A DNA stretch of 64,000 nucleotides from Mucilaginibacter lappiensis (GTDB lineage: Bacteria > Bacteroidota > Bacteroidia > Sphingobacteriales > Sphingobacteriaceae). Location: NCBI RefSeq assembly GCF_900155965.1, contig NZ_FTMG01000007.1, positions 62,001-126,000 on the forward strand, in the 5' to 3' direction. Shown piece by piece: positions 25,680 to 35,747 of this stretch. The notes below the pieces were generated by a model. It saw nothing but the letters and a program-made list of their open reading frames with translations, made no database searches and was not told the origin of the DNA. The position numbers and the translations under genes are program-made. Position 1 is the stretch's first letter. Each line of letters begins with the position of its first letter.

Positions 25680-27252
25680 ATTTGCCTTTTGATACGCCAA
25701 TACTTTTGGCATCATTATGCAGCACGATGAAAGGTTGGTAAAGGTCCCAATTGGGTTCTATATCTTTTTGCACCATTAGCCCTTTTGCTGTAAATGAAAA
25801 ATTCCCCAGGATGATATCGGGGTAACCATCATGGTCAACATCGGCTACATCCATAGCTATCCAGCGGCCATATTGGTTAACAGGTATGGCATGTACCTTA
25901 AACTTACCCGGAGCGGTTTGCTCATGATAAGTAAAACCTTCTTCGGGATAGTACTTAAAATCGGGGAAGAAAGCGATCACCGCAATGTCGAGGTCGCCAT
26001 CATGGTCAAAATCGGCCGCTATGGCCTTTGAGCAGCCATTGATATGGTAAAAATAGGTTTGCTTAAATTTCCAGTTACCCTGGTTGGTAAAAATATACAC
26101 ACCATGATACGGTTTAAATACCGGCGAAAAATCGTTGTTATCGCCGCAGGTATACACAATATCCAGCAGGCCATCATGGTTAAAATCAATCAACTGAAAA
26201 CTACTTGAGCCATACACCGAGGGGAAACGCAATAAATTCTGACTGGTAAAACCACCCTTTTTATCATTCAGGAACATCCAGATCCCCTCATCGGCCTGGG
26301 CAAACAGGCAGGCAATATCCGGCCAGCCATCATGATTGAAATCACCGGTAAAAACTTGCGTGGCACCGGGTAATGCCCGCAATATTTTTTTGGTAAATTG
26401 ACCTCCGGCTTGTTGTTGCATCAGATACAAGCCGCCATTATTGCGCCCGAAACCGCAGGATACATAGTCGGTAAGCCCATCTTTATTAAAATCGGCATAG
26501 GCACTTTTTACAGGCCTGGGTAAACTATCGGTAATTAAGGTGGAATCGTTTTTGGCAGACCTGTTGAGGTTAATATTAATCAGCTTTCCTTTCAACGCAT
26601 CACTTGGTGGTAAAAAACCAATACAAGTAATTACGGCTCTGTTGACTTGGTTCTTTGATTTAAAAAAATTAATATCCGTAACCGGCGATTGAAATTTTTT
26701 GACCAGGGTTGGTTGCAGATCACTGTTCCATTTGTATAGGTTATTGCCTGCATTACCGGTATAAATGAAATGATCATTCGGATTGTAAGCCACCATTGTG
26801 GTCATGGCCTGCAAGCCTTTGCGATTGGTGTTTTGGGGTTGCCTGAGGCTAAAGATGGCCCAATCTTTTACCGCAGTAGGTTTGGGGATGATCAGCTTTT
26901 TGGGCGATGTATTTTTATAATACGCTACTATCTTATACCAGTCTTCCTTGGATATACTAGTGCTTGCTGATACCAGGTAGTTACCCATAAAACTTTTGAA
27001 ACCAAATTTGGGAGCCATTGCGGGCATAATACCTGTTTCCCAGGTAGCACTGTCCAATAGTGACGGATCCGGAAGCTGGTGGCAGCTTGAGCAATGCGTT
27101 GTGGCCAGCTTTTTTCCATCGGCTAAGTACTCTTCTTTGCTCTGGGTATTGTTGTTATTGTTGGAACAGCTAATGGTGAACATCGCTATACTTAACACCA
27201 TAACTTTCAGTAAACACAACCTGTTTACCGGCATCCTGAAGTTTTTAGTCAT
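25678..27252 (-). CDS. Cytochrome c / FG-GAP repeat lipoprotein, copy B
   Basis: The 524-residue protein has a lipoprotein signal (VLSIAMFTISC), then a c-type haem site CSSCH at about residue 54 with a short cytochrome-like domain, then several FG-GAP/VCBS repeats with Ca-binding cores (DFNKDGLTDY, DFNHDGWPDI, DFNHDGLLDI, DFDHDGDLDI, DVDHDGYPDI). FG-GAP repeats form beta-propellers, usually in surface proteins. It is a paralogue of the gene just upstream and the last gene of the minus-strand island operon. I took the ATG at 27252; a GTG six bases earlier is also in frame. Function is unknown; surface electron transfer or ligand binding is a guess. Confidence 0.85.
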   Translation of the reverse strand: MTKNFRMPVNRLCLLKVMVLSIAMFTISCSNNNNNTQSKEEYLADGKKLATTHCSSCHQLPDPSLLDSATWETGIMPAMAPKFGFKSFMGNYLVSASTSISKEDWYKIVAYYKNTSPKKLIIPKPTAVKDWAIFSLRQPQNTNRKGLQAMTTMVAYNPNDHFIYTGNAGNNLYKWNSDLQPTLVKKFQSPVTDINFFKSKNQVNRAVITCIGFLPPSDALKGKLININLNRSAKNDSTLITDSLPRPVKSAYADFNKDGLTDYVSCGFGRNNGGLYLMQQQAGGQFTKKILRALPGATQVFTGDFNHDGWPDIACLFAQADEGIWMFLNDKKGGFTSQNLLRFPSVYGSSSFQLIDFNHDGLLDIVYTCGDNNDFSPVFKPYHGVYIFTNQGNWKFKQTYFYHINGCSKAIAADFDHDGDLDIAVIAFFPDFKYYPEEGFTYHEQTAPGKFKVHAIPVNQYGRWIAMDVADVDHDGYPDIILGNFSFTAKGLMVQKDIEPNWDLYQPFIVLHNDAKSIGVSKGK

Positions 27253-27300
27253 GTACACATTTCAATTTAGGCAAACACAAGCAGGGTGCAACTTTTATAC

Positions 27301-28854
27301 TTATTTTTTGGTGTGGTTTTCAAGCACTATCAAAGGTAACTTTTTATCCCATGTGGGTTTAAACCCGGGTATAAATAAAAACCCACTTGAATAGTTACCC
27401 AATATAATATCTGGTTTGCCATCATTATTCAGATCGGCAACTTCCATACACATCCAGTGCCCGTACTGGCTTACCGGGATGGCATGTGGTTTAAAATCAA
27501 AAGGTTTAACCTGTTCAAAATAGATAAACTCTTCGGCCGGGGTATTTTTCATATCGGCAAAAAAGGCAATCGTGGCTATGTCCAGATCGCCGTCGCCATC
27601 AAAATCTGCCGCGATGGCCTTAGTACAACCATTGATGGGATAAAACCAGCGCTGTTTAAAATTCCAGTTGCCAGTATTGGTATAAATATACAGGCCGTGA
27701 TAAGGTTTTATCCTGCGCGAATCATGATAATTATAACCGCATGTATAAATCAGGTCGGGATTTCCGTCATGATCCATATCAGCCAGCTGAAAACTGGATG
27801 AGCCGTATACCGGTGGAAAACGCAGCAGGTTTCTTTTGGTAAAGCCTCCTTTATGGTCATTTAAAAACTGCCAGAGACCTTCGTCGCCGCTGCCAATCAG
27901 TACCATTACATCGGGCCAGCCGTCTTTATTAAAATCGCCGGTAATTGCCTGAACGGCTCCTGGTTTATCGTAAATCGTTTCCTGGCTGTAGGTGTGATCA
28001 GGGTTCTGCTTTAGGAGAAATACACCACCTTTAAGCTTGCCGGCCCCACAAACTATCATGTCGGTAAGGCCATCTTTATTAAAATCGGCAAATACGGTTT
28101 GCTGAGGCCGGGGCAAGTCTGATGCTATAAAGGTTTGGTCGCTGTTTAGTTCCTTAGCATCCAGATTTACTTTTACAATTTTGCCGTTGGGGAAATCGGC
28201 GGGTTCCAGGCGTCCTATACAGCTAAAATAACCTGTGTTGTTACCGGCTGTATCTTTTGTAAAATTCACATTTACAGCTGGTGATGGCAATGTACCCAGA
28301 GAATCGGATTTTAAGTTATTGTCCCAGCCAAGTAGTTTGCTGCTAGTGAAATCGGCGCTGTATAGTTTATGCGTGTACGGGTTTACCGCTACCATAGTGG
28401 TAAAACTGTTATAGTTTACAGGCGCCGGCATTTTTAGTGTAAAACCAGCCCAATCATTTATCAACGGGATGGGCTTGGGCGCAGCAACGATGGTATCGGG
28501 AGCTGTTTTTTTATAATACGCTACCAGGGCAAGCCATTCCTGTAATGATGAACCGGCGGTATCTGCCACATTACGCTTATAATAGGTTGACCCATAAATG
28601 GAGATATGCATAAAACTTGCCATATAAGGCAATACATGCTTTTCCCAAACATCTTTACTTAAGGCATTGGCGGGTACCAAAGCATGGCAGCTTGTACATT
28701 TTTCCTGGGCCAGGTTTTGCCCATCAACCAATACATTGCCTGTTAACTGGTAAGGCTGTTTAGTTTTATTTTTGCAGCTGTTCAAGAGTGTTATACCAGA
28801 CAACACCGCAATAAATAACACTATATAAAATGTTATGAAATAGCTTTTCCTCAT
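27301..28854 (-). CDS. Cytochrome c / FG-GAP repeat lipoprotein, copy A
   Basis: The 517-residue paralogue of the next gene downstream has the same order: lipoprotein signal (LSGITLLNSC), haem motif CTSCH (about residues 53-57), then FG-GAP repeats (DFNKDGLTDM, DFNKDGWPDV, DMDHDGNPDL, DFDGDGDLDI, DLNNDGKPDI). Sequence around the last repeats (SSSFQL, INGCTKAIAADFDGDGD) is nearly identical to its partner, pointing to tandem duplication. It is 15 bases downstream of the haloperoxidase-like gene and probably in the same transcript. Confidence 0.85.
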   Translation of the reverse strand: MRKSYFITFYIVLFIAVLSGITLLNSCKNKTKQPYQLTGNVLVDGQNLAQEKCTSCHALVPANALSKDVWEKHVLPYMASFMHISIYGSTYYKRNVADTAGSSLQEWLALVAYYKKTAPDTIVAAPKPIPLINDWAGFTLKMPAPVNYNSFTTMVAVNPYTHKLYSADFTSSKLLGWDNNLKSDSLGTLPSPAVNVNFTKDTAGNNTGYFSCIGRLEPADFPNGKIVKVNLDAKELNSDQTFIASDLPRPQQTVFADFNKDGLTDMIVCGAGKLKGGVFLLKQNPDHTYSQETIYDKPGAVQAITGDFNKDGWPDVMVLIGSGDEGLWQFLNDHKGGFTKRNLLRFPPVYGSSSFQLADMDHDGNPDLIYTCGYNYHDSRRIKPYHGLYIYTNTGNWNFKQRWFYPINGCTKAIAADFDGDGDLDIATIAFFADMKNTPAEEFIYFEQVKPFDFKPHAIPVSQYGHWMCMEVADLNNDGKPDIILGNYSSGFLFIPGFKPTWDKKLPLIVLENHTKK

Positions 28855-28869
28855 AGAACTACCTGTTGA

Positions 28870-30189
28870 CTATTTTTTAAGTTTTAATTTTTTCCAAATG
28901 TACTCGCCTACCTGACGGCCTTGAACTGCGCCCTGATCAACACTATTACGATAGTGTATCCCTCCATAAAAACGGCTGACCGAGGTTTCGTCAGCAGCTT
29001 TTAAAAAGGAGTCAAAATGGCGCTGCATACCGATGTATCGCAGGTCGCTGGTATCCTGGTAAGCGAAGTTATCGCCAAACATATGAGTTAATATGATTGC
29101 TGATGCACCACTGATATCGCTGTGTCCGCTCGGGAATTCCGGGAACGGAGGGGTCTGCAGCATGGGTAACCAGTTAGGATCAATTTTATCATTAATAACT
29201 GTTACCGGTCTGATGTAGTTGAGATCATACTTTACTTGCCAACCGCATATAAACGCGTCAAAAAGAGCTATGGATGTTAAGGCATAGGCTTGTGCCGTTT
29301 TCACCACATCGGCATGAGTTTGCTTACAGGCAATGGCGGTGATACCTATCCAGTGACCGCCGGGTGTAATCTTTTTATTGGCAAACATCACATGCCCGCT
29401 ATGCTGAATTACAAAAGGGTTATCATCCCAAAATTTAGCGATATCGATCTGTTCTTTGTTCAGGTTCTTACTCTGCTGATAAACCTCTAAATTCTGTTTA
29501 AAATAGGCGCTGTTTTTATCCTCACTAAAAGATGGCGGAGGCGGCAACTGGAAATTGGTTGAGGTATCTACCGCAAAAGTATGCATGGTGCCCCAGCAAA
29601 ATTCCACTCCATCCAGGTAATCGGGCGGTGTTGGGTGCCATTGACCGGGGTTATCGTTACCTAAAAACCTGGGTTTGCCGCGGGTTTGAGGGTAATTGTC
29701 GACAGAAGCCCGTTTGAGTATGTATTTGCCAATTTGTTCGCCAAATGCGATGGAACGGGTATACGTAGAATCGTCAAGGTTATCTTTATAGCTGGCAAAC
29801 ACTTTATTCTCATACTTTTTCAGGGTATCAACAGAAAAGGTAACCTTATGGGCTACAGTAAAAAATGCCTTTGTGGCGGCCAAAGTAAAATTGTAGGATC
29901 TGTTTTTTTGAGGCTTCGGAGGCTCACCAAAGCCTCTGAGTTGCGCAGTAATGGAGTTGTAACCGGGGTTTGCATAACGTACCGCTTCATAAGCTGCAAG
30001 TGTGGTATACCCATAAATACGACTGGCAACCGGTGGGGTAAATACGTCATATATAATTACCTGCGTTAGCTGATCGACGTTTTGGTGTATTACATCCGTA
30101 TCTTTCATTAATGCCATCTTCTTTTTATCGCCGCAGCTAAAAAGAAAAAAAATGCAGGTAGCAGTTATAACTATTTTAAAGCACCTCAT
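28870..30189 (-). CDS. PAP2 / vanadium haloperoxidase-like lipoprotein
   Basis: The 439-residue protein has a lipoprotein signal (CIFFLFSC). Its second half carries the acid-phosphatase/vanadate-binding motifs: KYDLNYIRPVT (about 305), FPSGHSDISGASA (about 351) and RFYGGIHYRNSVDQG (about 402). These correspond to the KX6RP, PSGH and SRX5HX3D motifs shared by PAP2 phosphatases and vanadium haloperoxidases. The length and N-terminal helical part favour the haloperoxidase group, but phosphatase activity cannot be ruled out. It lies 7 bases after the large FG-GAP/ASPIC gene and forms an operon with it. Confidence 0.85.
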   Translation of the reverse strand: MRCFKIVITATCIFFLFSCGDKKKMALMKDTDVIHQNVDQLTQVIIYDVFTPPVASRIYGYTTLAAYEAVRYANPGYNSITAQLRGFGEPPKPQKNRSYNFTLAATKAFFTVAHKVTFSVDTLKKYENKVFASYKDNLDDSTYTRSIAFGEQIGKYILKRASVDNYPQTRGKPRFLGNDNPGQWHPTPPDYLDGVEFCWGTMHTFAVDTSTNFQLPPPPSFSEDKNSAYFKQNLEVYQQSKNLNKEQIDIAKFWDDNPFVIQHSGHVMFANKKITPGGHWIGITAIACKQTHADVVKTAQAYALTSIALFDAFICGWQVKYDLNYIRPVTVINDKIDPNWLPMLQTPPFPEFPSGHSDISGASAIILTHMFGDNFAYQDTSDLRYIGMQRHFDSFLKAADETSVSRFYGGIHYRNSVDQGAVQGRQVGEYIWKKLKLKK

Positions 30190-30196
30190 ATATCGA

Positions 30197-33100
30197 TTAG
30201 TTTAGCTGTATGTTTCTTTGATGACCATTGCTATCAGTTATAGTTACTGAGGCCATATTGTTCTCAATATTAAAAAATCTGCCAGACTGCGACAAGAAAG
30301 AGCTACCGTTGTAAAACTCTTGTCGGCTTATCTTGCCATTTTTGTATTTAATAACAGCGTACATATCCAATGGCTGTAGGTTAACTGTTTTAACCGGTCT
30401 TTTTAATTCAAATAGTTTCATCACATCGCGGTTCTGTGTAGCGGCTAGTAAATAGTTTCCCTTAGCTCCCTTTAACTTAACGAGTGCCTTACCGTTACCG
30501 GGTACAAAAAGACCGCTTTGCAGCAATGTAAGCGGCTTAAAACCACCTTTACCATCGCCTTTGAGTATAAGACCATTAAAGGCATCATAACGGCCAGTGG
30601 TAACTTCGGTGCCAAAATCATTACCGTTGATGGCTACATCCAGATTACCGTCGCCATCAAAATCGTCAACGGTGATGCCGCATAGTTCAGACATTTGAGC
30701 TTCCAGCGGCAATGGTATAACAGTAAATTTGCCATTACCATCATTACGCAAATAGCACGACTGCAGATAATTTGCTTTTAACCTTATGGCCCCTTTACGC
30801 ATTTCGGGCGTTATCACCGAATCCATAGTAGCTACGGCCAAAGATTTATAATTCTGGTACCGGACACGCATACCGATCATCTGTTTAATGATATCATCGC
30901 GCCCGTTAACCGGAAACTCTTTCATTACTCCCTGCTGATCTTTCAGAAAAACCGATGGAAAAGCATCGTAACTGCCGTTGCTATCAAAATCCTTCGCGGT
31001 AATAAATATAGGGTACTGATCTGTAGCCTTATAAAAAGTATTTAAACCGGTGTTACCCACTATATAATCAATATCACCATCATGATCAAAATCACCCGCG
31101 GCAATAGTGTTCCACCAGCCCAGTTTATTTTCGACCCCGGTATTATTGGTTACATTTTTAAAAGTGCCATGGTCATTCTGCAGGAAAGTAATAGGCATCC
31201 ATTCTCCTGTAAGTATCAGATCGGGCCAGCCATCATTATTAAAATCGGTAAAAGTGGCATCACATACCAAACCAATATCCTTTAATGCTTTTGCGGCTGT
31301 TGCGGATACATCGGTGAATTTGATGACGCCCTTTTTGCTATCATTACGTAAAATAAAGCTAGAAACCGGCTTGGGATAGTTCCAGGGATCAACACGACCG
31401 GATACAAAAAGATCAAGCTTACCATCCCGGTTAAAATCGGCTGCTTTAACACACAGTTTACTGGTGAAGTTTTTTGGCAGCGCATCTGGTTGCAGTTTAA
31501 AGTTCCCTTTTCCGTCGTTCAGGTATATTCTGTCCTGATAATTTGCTGACCCGGATTCACTTTCGAAACCACCGCTGGTTATATATAAATCAAGGTGACC
31601 ATCTCCATCAGCATCAAAAAGCAGGATGCCTTCATCTTTAACCCTAACCTTTTGCGATAAAAAGTCATTATGAGCCGAGATCGAGTTAAGCGCTGGCAAC
31701 ACATCTTTTGTTCGCGTCAATAAATCGCGCTGTATAAATTTGCCATTGGCTTGTTGTAATAATACCTGGGCGGGATATTGGGTTGTGCCCCCTACTACCA
31801 TATCATCAAAACCATTACCATCTATATCACCAACAGCAACCGCCGGTGAATATTCTGATAATTTATGTGGTATCAACTTTTGAACATTAAAATCAACATA
31901 GTCTTTGTCCTGATGCTTGTAGGTAATACCCGCGGATGTGGTTATCTCCTTAAATAAAGACGATTTATTGATAACCGGATGATTGTAATTATAATTTTCT
32001 TTAGCGTCAGCAACATTTACCTTAAGCGTTTGATCAGCTTTTACATTTAGTAATACCTGCTTTTTACCGTTTTCCCACCTGATCACTACAGAATCGACCT
32101 GTCCTATCTTCCCTAAACCAAAGTGGGCAATATTTTGTATAGTTGATAAATAACCCCGGTAAGGTATATTTTCATACGCCTGCTGCTTGCCGTGATCATA
32201 GTAAATATTGGCCTTCGCTCCAATACCATTCAGGTTTTGGCTGCCCCCATGAAATTGTATGTGTAAATAGTGATGGTTATTTTTATCTTTTTCGCGGGAC
32301 GTGTTTTTATAGATGAATGCCTCGTCGTCAATATTATTGATGATCATATCCATAGTACCATCATTATCCAGATCAGCATAGGCTGCTCCGTTTGAAAATG
32401 ATGGAATATCCAAGCCCCAACTTTTGGTTACATCTTCAAATTGTAATCCATTAGTATTTCTGAACGCGTAATTGGATATTTTAACAATAGGGATTTGACC
32501 AAGCACCTGTTTTGTTGATGCTACTGAATAGGCCTGCTGCCTGAATACAATAAAATCATGATCGGTTACATCACGAGGGTAGCCGTTTGTTATTACCAGG
32601 TCACGATAACCATCATTGTCAAAATCGGTAAGCATGGGTCCCCAACTCCAATCGGTTTGTGCTACTCCACTTAAAAAGGCAACTTCGCTAAAAATGGGAT
32701 CACCAATAGAATCGTTTTGCTTTACCCGTGGCCCCTGATTAATTTGTAATGTATTGCGTGTATATTGATACTGGTATTTATACCTGTCGAAATTTTGAAA
32801 TATCTGGTAGTTGTTTGATGGCATGAACATCTTTTTCCGATAATTATCTTCGGGGTTCATGTCAACCTCAAAAACATCGGGCAATCCGTCATTATTTACA
32901 TCTTCAATATCCTGCCCCATGGCGCTGTAAGATGTATGTTTAAAGTACTCCTGTGTTTTGTCTGTAAATGTGCCGTCGTGGTTATTGATATATAGGATAT
33001 TATTGGGTAAAAAGTCATTAGTAACATAAATATCCTTCCAACCATCACCATTAATATCGGCTATGCTTGCGGCATGACCATAGCCCTCAATAGTGATACC

Positions 33101-33817
33101 GGCCTGTTTGGATACGTTGGTAAATACACCATGTTTTAGTACCGGGTTCCAGTCGTTCCGATAAAGCCTGCCTGTACTGCGATGACTACCATCTGTGATA
33201 ATTGGCCTGAATGTACTCTGATTATCACTGGCTACAGCCTCGTTAACGGTAAGATACATATCCAGGTCGCCATCATTATCATAATCAAAAAACGATGCCA
33301 TGGTGGAATGCACATTAATATCCAGGCCATATTCTTTGGCCATCTCTTTAAACCTGGGTACACCATCGGCCCCGACTCCCTGGTTTACATATAAAAGGTT
33401 GGTTCTTTTAACAGAATCGTCTAATAAAGTATTACACACGTAGATATCGGGTAGCCCATCATTGTTTATATCGACAACAGCAACGCCACGCCCCCAGCCA
33501 CCTTTACCGCCAACCCCTGCTTTAGCTGTTACATCCTCAAACTTCATATTACCCTTGTTCAGGTATAAACGATTGGGCACGGCATTACCGATAAAATAAA
33601 TATCTTGCAGACCATCATTGTTAAAATCGCCTATACCTACACCACCGCCATTATAAATATTAAGCATGGTGAGCGGGTTTATTTTTTCGTTTTCGACTAT
33701 AGTGTTACTAAAGGTGATACCTGAGTATGATGAAGGTATTTTTTCGAATAATGTTGGCTTTTTGCAAGCCATAAATGCACATACGAAGAGACATAAAAAA
33801 GAGGTACTATGCTTCAT
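30197..33817 (-). CDS. Large FG-GAP / ASPIC-UnbV lipoprotein (CRTAC1-like)
   Basis: The 1206-residue protein has a lipoprotein signal (LCLFVCAFMAC). Two blocks of FG-GAP repeats (for example DFNNDGLQDIYF, DINNDGLPDIYV, DYDNDGDLDMYL, DFDGDGNLDVAI) surround an ASPIC/UnbV domain at about 515-600 (GGSQNLNGIGAKANIYYD, HFGLGKIGQVDSVVIRW). The protein is likely anchored to the outer membrane, facing outward. In Bacteroidota such genes often follow susC/susD, as here, so it may help bind or process the imported nutrient; the ligand is unknown. A terminator separates it from susD. Confidence 0.88.
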   Translation of the reverse strand: MKHSTSFLCLFVCAFMACKKPTLFEKIPSSYSGITFSNTIVENEKINPLTMLNIYNGGGVGIGDFNNDGLQDIYFIGNAVPNRLYLNKGNMKFEDVTAKAGVGGKGGWGRGVAVVDINNDGLPDIYVCNTLLDDSVKRTNLLYVNQGVGADGVPRFKEMAKEYGLDINVHSTMASFFDYDNDGDLDMYLTVNEAVASDNQSTFRPIITDGSHRSTGRLYRNDWNPVLKHGVFTNVSKQAGITIEGYGHAASIADINGDGWKDIYVTNDFLPNNILYINNHDGTFTDKTQEYFKHTSYSAMGQDIEDVNNDGLPDVFEVDMNPEDNYRKKMFMPSNNYQIFQNFDRYKYQYQYTRNTLQINQGPRVKQNDSIGDPIFSEVAFLSGVAQTDWSWGPMLTDFDNDGYRDLVITNGYPRDVTDHDFIVFRQQAYSVASTKQVLGQIPIVKISNYAFRNTNGLQFEDVTKSWGLDIPSFSNGAAYADLDNDGTMDMIINNIDDEAFIYKNTSREKDKNNHHYLHIQFHGGSQNLNGIGAKANIYYDHGKQQAYENIPYRGYLSTIQNIAHFGLGKIGQVDSVVIRWENGKKQVLLNVKADQTLKVNVADAKENYNYNHPVINKSSLFKEITTSAGITYKHQDKDYVDFNVQKLIPHKLSEYSPAVAVGDIDGNGFDDMVVGGTTQYPAQVLLQQANGKFIQRDLLTRTKDVLPALNSISAHNDFLSQKVRVKDEGILLFDADGDGHLDLYITSGGFESESGSANYQDRIYLNDGKGNFKLQPDALPKNFTSKLCVKAADFNRDGKLDLFVSGRVDPWNYPKPVSSFILRNDSKKGVIKFTDVSATAAKALKDIGLVCDATFTDFNNDGWPDLILTGEWMPITFLQNDHGTFKNVTNNTGVENKLGWWNTIAAGDFDHDGDIDYIVGNTGLNTFYKATDQYPIFITAKDFDSNGSYDAFPSVFLKDQQGVMKEFPVNGRDDIIKQMIGMRVRYQNYKSLAVATMDSVITPEMRKGAIRLKANYLQSCYLRNDGNGKFTVIPLPLEAQMSELCGITVDDFDGDGNLDVAINGNDFGTEVTTGRYDAFNGLILKGDGKGGFKPLTLLQSGLFVPGNGKALVKLKGAKGNYLLAATQNRDVMKLFELKRPVKTVNLQPLDMYAVIKYKNGKISRQEFYNGSSFLSQSGRFFNIENNMASVTITDSNGHQRNIQLN

Positions 33818-33841
33818 GAAATTAATATCAGGCTATAAAAA

Positions 33842-33865
33842 AGGTGGAGATAAACATCTCCACCT
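33842..33865 (-). terminator. Intrinsic terminator after susD
   Basis: On the minus strand AGGTGGAGAT and ATCTCCACCT pair perfectly across a 4-base loop and run into TTTTTT. It lies in the 83-base gap before the FG-GAP/ASPIC gene, so it should reduce expression of the four downstream genes relative to susCD. Confidence 0.85.
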
Positions 33866-33900
33866 AAAATTACATTTTTATAAATTATAACAGGTTTAAA

Positions 33901-35721
33901 TTAATAACCTTTGTTTTGTACCAAAATAGTTTTACCGCCGCCTAATGATTTTGATAAATCAATCTGTGACTGAGGTATTGGATAATACTCATTTAACCCA
34001 GGGGTAAAATGTGCTCCCTGCAATTGAGAATTTATTCTTACATCATAAGCGAAGAAGGCATTAATTTCGGTTGCCATGCTACCGTCACTCACCAACGAGC
34101 CATTAGGAAGCCCTGTAGAAGCACCATCCCAGCGTTGTAAGTCAAAAAAACGGATACCCTCCATACCAAACTCAAGCTTCCTTTCAAAGCGAATAGCTTT
34201 GCGTGCATAATTTTTATCACTAAATGAGCCGGCTGGATAATCTTTCACAACATAATTATCTGCAGCGGTGGCACCTGCTGTATTTCTGGCATACGTAGAA
34301 GTACCGGTGCTGTATGCCGCACCTTTATAAACCCAACCATCCGGATTAGCAGCCCTTTCTCTCACCAAGTTAACATCCTGCTCTGCATTAGCGGTGATAC
34401 CTACTTCAATTTCTGCTTCCGCAGCCATTAGCAGTATATCAGAATAACGCATCAAATTAATATTATTTGATGTAAGCTGAACATTGTTCCAAACACCAGG
34501 CGTAACATCTGAATTGGAGCCTTTTTCTGATTGCGAATAAACATTTTTACGTGGATTGAAAACACCATCTGTAGGGTCACGTATCCATGCAGCCGGAGGA
34601 TTACCCCAGTCAAGATACGGAATATTAGGACGGCCTACAGTAATATCTAAACGGGGATCGACACTACCAGACCATGGAGTGGCCCCATTACTTACATCCT
34701 GACCAACAACATCAAAGCCCGTAACCAGCGGCAAACCGTTGGCATCGGTCTTAAATGAATTGGCTAATGATTGGGATGGATTAAACCAACCACAGCAACC
34801 GCCAGGGCCACCATAAGGAAAATTCAAATCATCGCCTGCATTACCATTTTGACCCAAACTACCATCATTTACGGAGTTTTGCGCCGCAAATACTGATTCA
34901 GGGCTATTCTTTTGTGAGGCTTCTGGACTAAAATTGGTTTGAAAAACTGGGTTAAGGGCATATTTTTGGCCACGTGCTGTAACCCCATTTGCTATTAAGT
35001 CCCGCAAAACTGGTAAAGCCTGGGTGTATTTATGCTCAAACATATAAGTTTTGGCCAAATATGCTTTTGCTGCCCAACTGTTAGCCCGACCAGCCTGCGG
35101 TTGAGTAGCTGGCAAATCTGTTATTGCTGCACTAAAATCTGCTTCAATTTTCGGAAATATTTCAGCGGTATTAGGTACATTATAATCCTTCATAGTTTCA
35201 TCAACATAGGGCACCTGGCCATACATTTTCCTTAGTTCCAGATAATAAAAACCACGAAGAAATTTAGCCTCAGCTGCTAAAACTTTAGCATCAGATGCAG
35301 CCAAATCTTTAGCCAGTGGAATAGTTCGCAATACGTCATTTGACCTTGCCACACCATCAAACAATAAGGTATATCTGGCAGTAATATATGGATTTGCCGT
35401 ATTTGCAGTAAAGTTACCAACAGGCAATGCATCCTGGCCGCCATCTGATGGTTGTGATCCTTTATAAGCATCACCTGCAGTAATACTACCAAACATCCAA
35501 TTGGAGCCCGATGCGTTTGAACCTCCGCCTATACCACCTACACCATCCAACAAGGAGTAAGCACCTATCAACATCCCATTTACCCCTGCCGCGTTTGCAA
35601 CATTTTCAGGTTTTAGGTTACCTAATGGATTTTGTGTTAAAAGATTCTTTTTACAACTATATGCCAGGCATAGCGCCACCAATACTAATGGTACTATGAC
35701 TTTTAAATGTATTTTTTTCAT
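33901..35721 (-). CDS. SusD/RagB nutrient-binding lipoprotein
   Basis: The 606-residue protein has a lipoprotein signal (LVLVALCLAYSC, Cys about 23), a TPR-like helical N-terminal half (NAAGVNGMLIGAYSLLDG, AEAKFLRGFYYLELRKMYG) and the typical C-terminal end (ERKLEFGMEGIRFFDLQRW, NEYYPIPQSQIDL). SusD-type proteins cap the SusC channel and bind oligosaccharide or other nutrients outside the cell. The ATG at 35721 begins the signal; the start at 35748 that overlaps susC is less likely. It is 27 bases downstream of susC. Confidence 0.95.
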   Translation of the reverse strand: MKKIHLKVIVPLVLVALCLAYSCKKNLLTQNPLGNLKPENVANAAGVNGMLIGAYSLLDGVGGIGGGSNASGSNWMFGSITAGDAYKGSQPSDGGQDALPVGNFTANTANPYITARYTLLFDGVARSNDVLRTIPLAKDLAASDAKVLAAEAKFLRGFYYLELRKMYGQVPYVDETMKDYNVPNTAEIFPKIEADFSAAITDLPATQPQAGRANSWAAKAYLAKTYMFEHKYTQALPVLRDLIANGVTARGQKYALNPVFQTNFSPEASQKNSPESVFAAQNSVNDGSLGQNGNAGDDLNFPYGGPGGCCGWFNPSQSLANSFKTDANGLPLVTGFDVVGQDVSNGATPWSGSVDPRLDITVGRPNIPYLDWGNPPAAWIRDPTDGVFNPRKNVYSQSEKGSNSDVTPGVWNNVQLTSNNINLMRYSDILLMAAEAEIEVGITANAEQDVNLVRERAANPDGWVYKGAAYSTGTSTYARNTAGATAADNYVVKDYPAGSFSDKNYARKAIRFERKLEFGMEGIRFFDLQRWDGASTGLPNGSLVSDGSMATEINAFFAYDVRINSQLQGAHFTPGLNEYYPIPQSQIDLSKSLGGGKTILVQNKGY

Positions 35722-35747
35722 AATTTCTTTTCTTAAAACATTAAACA

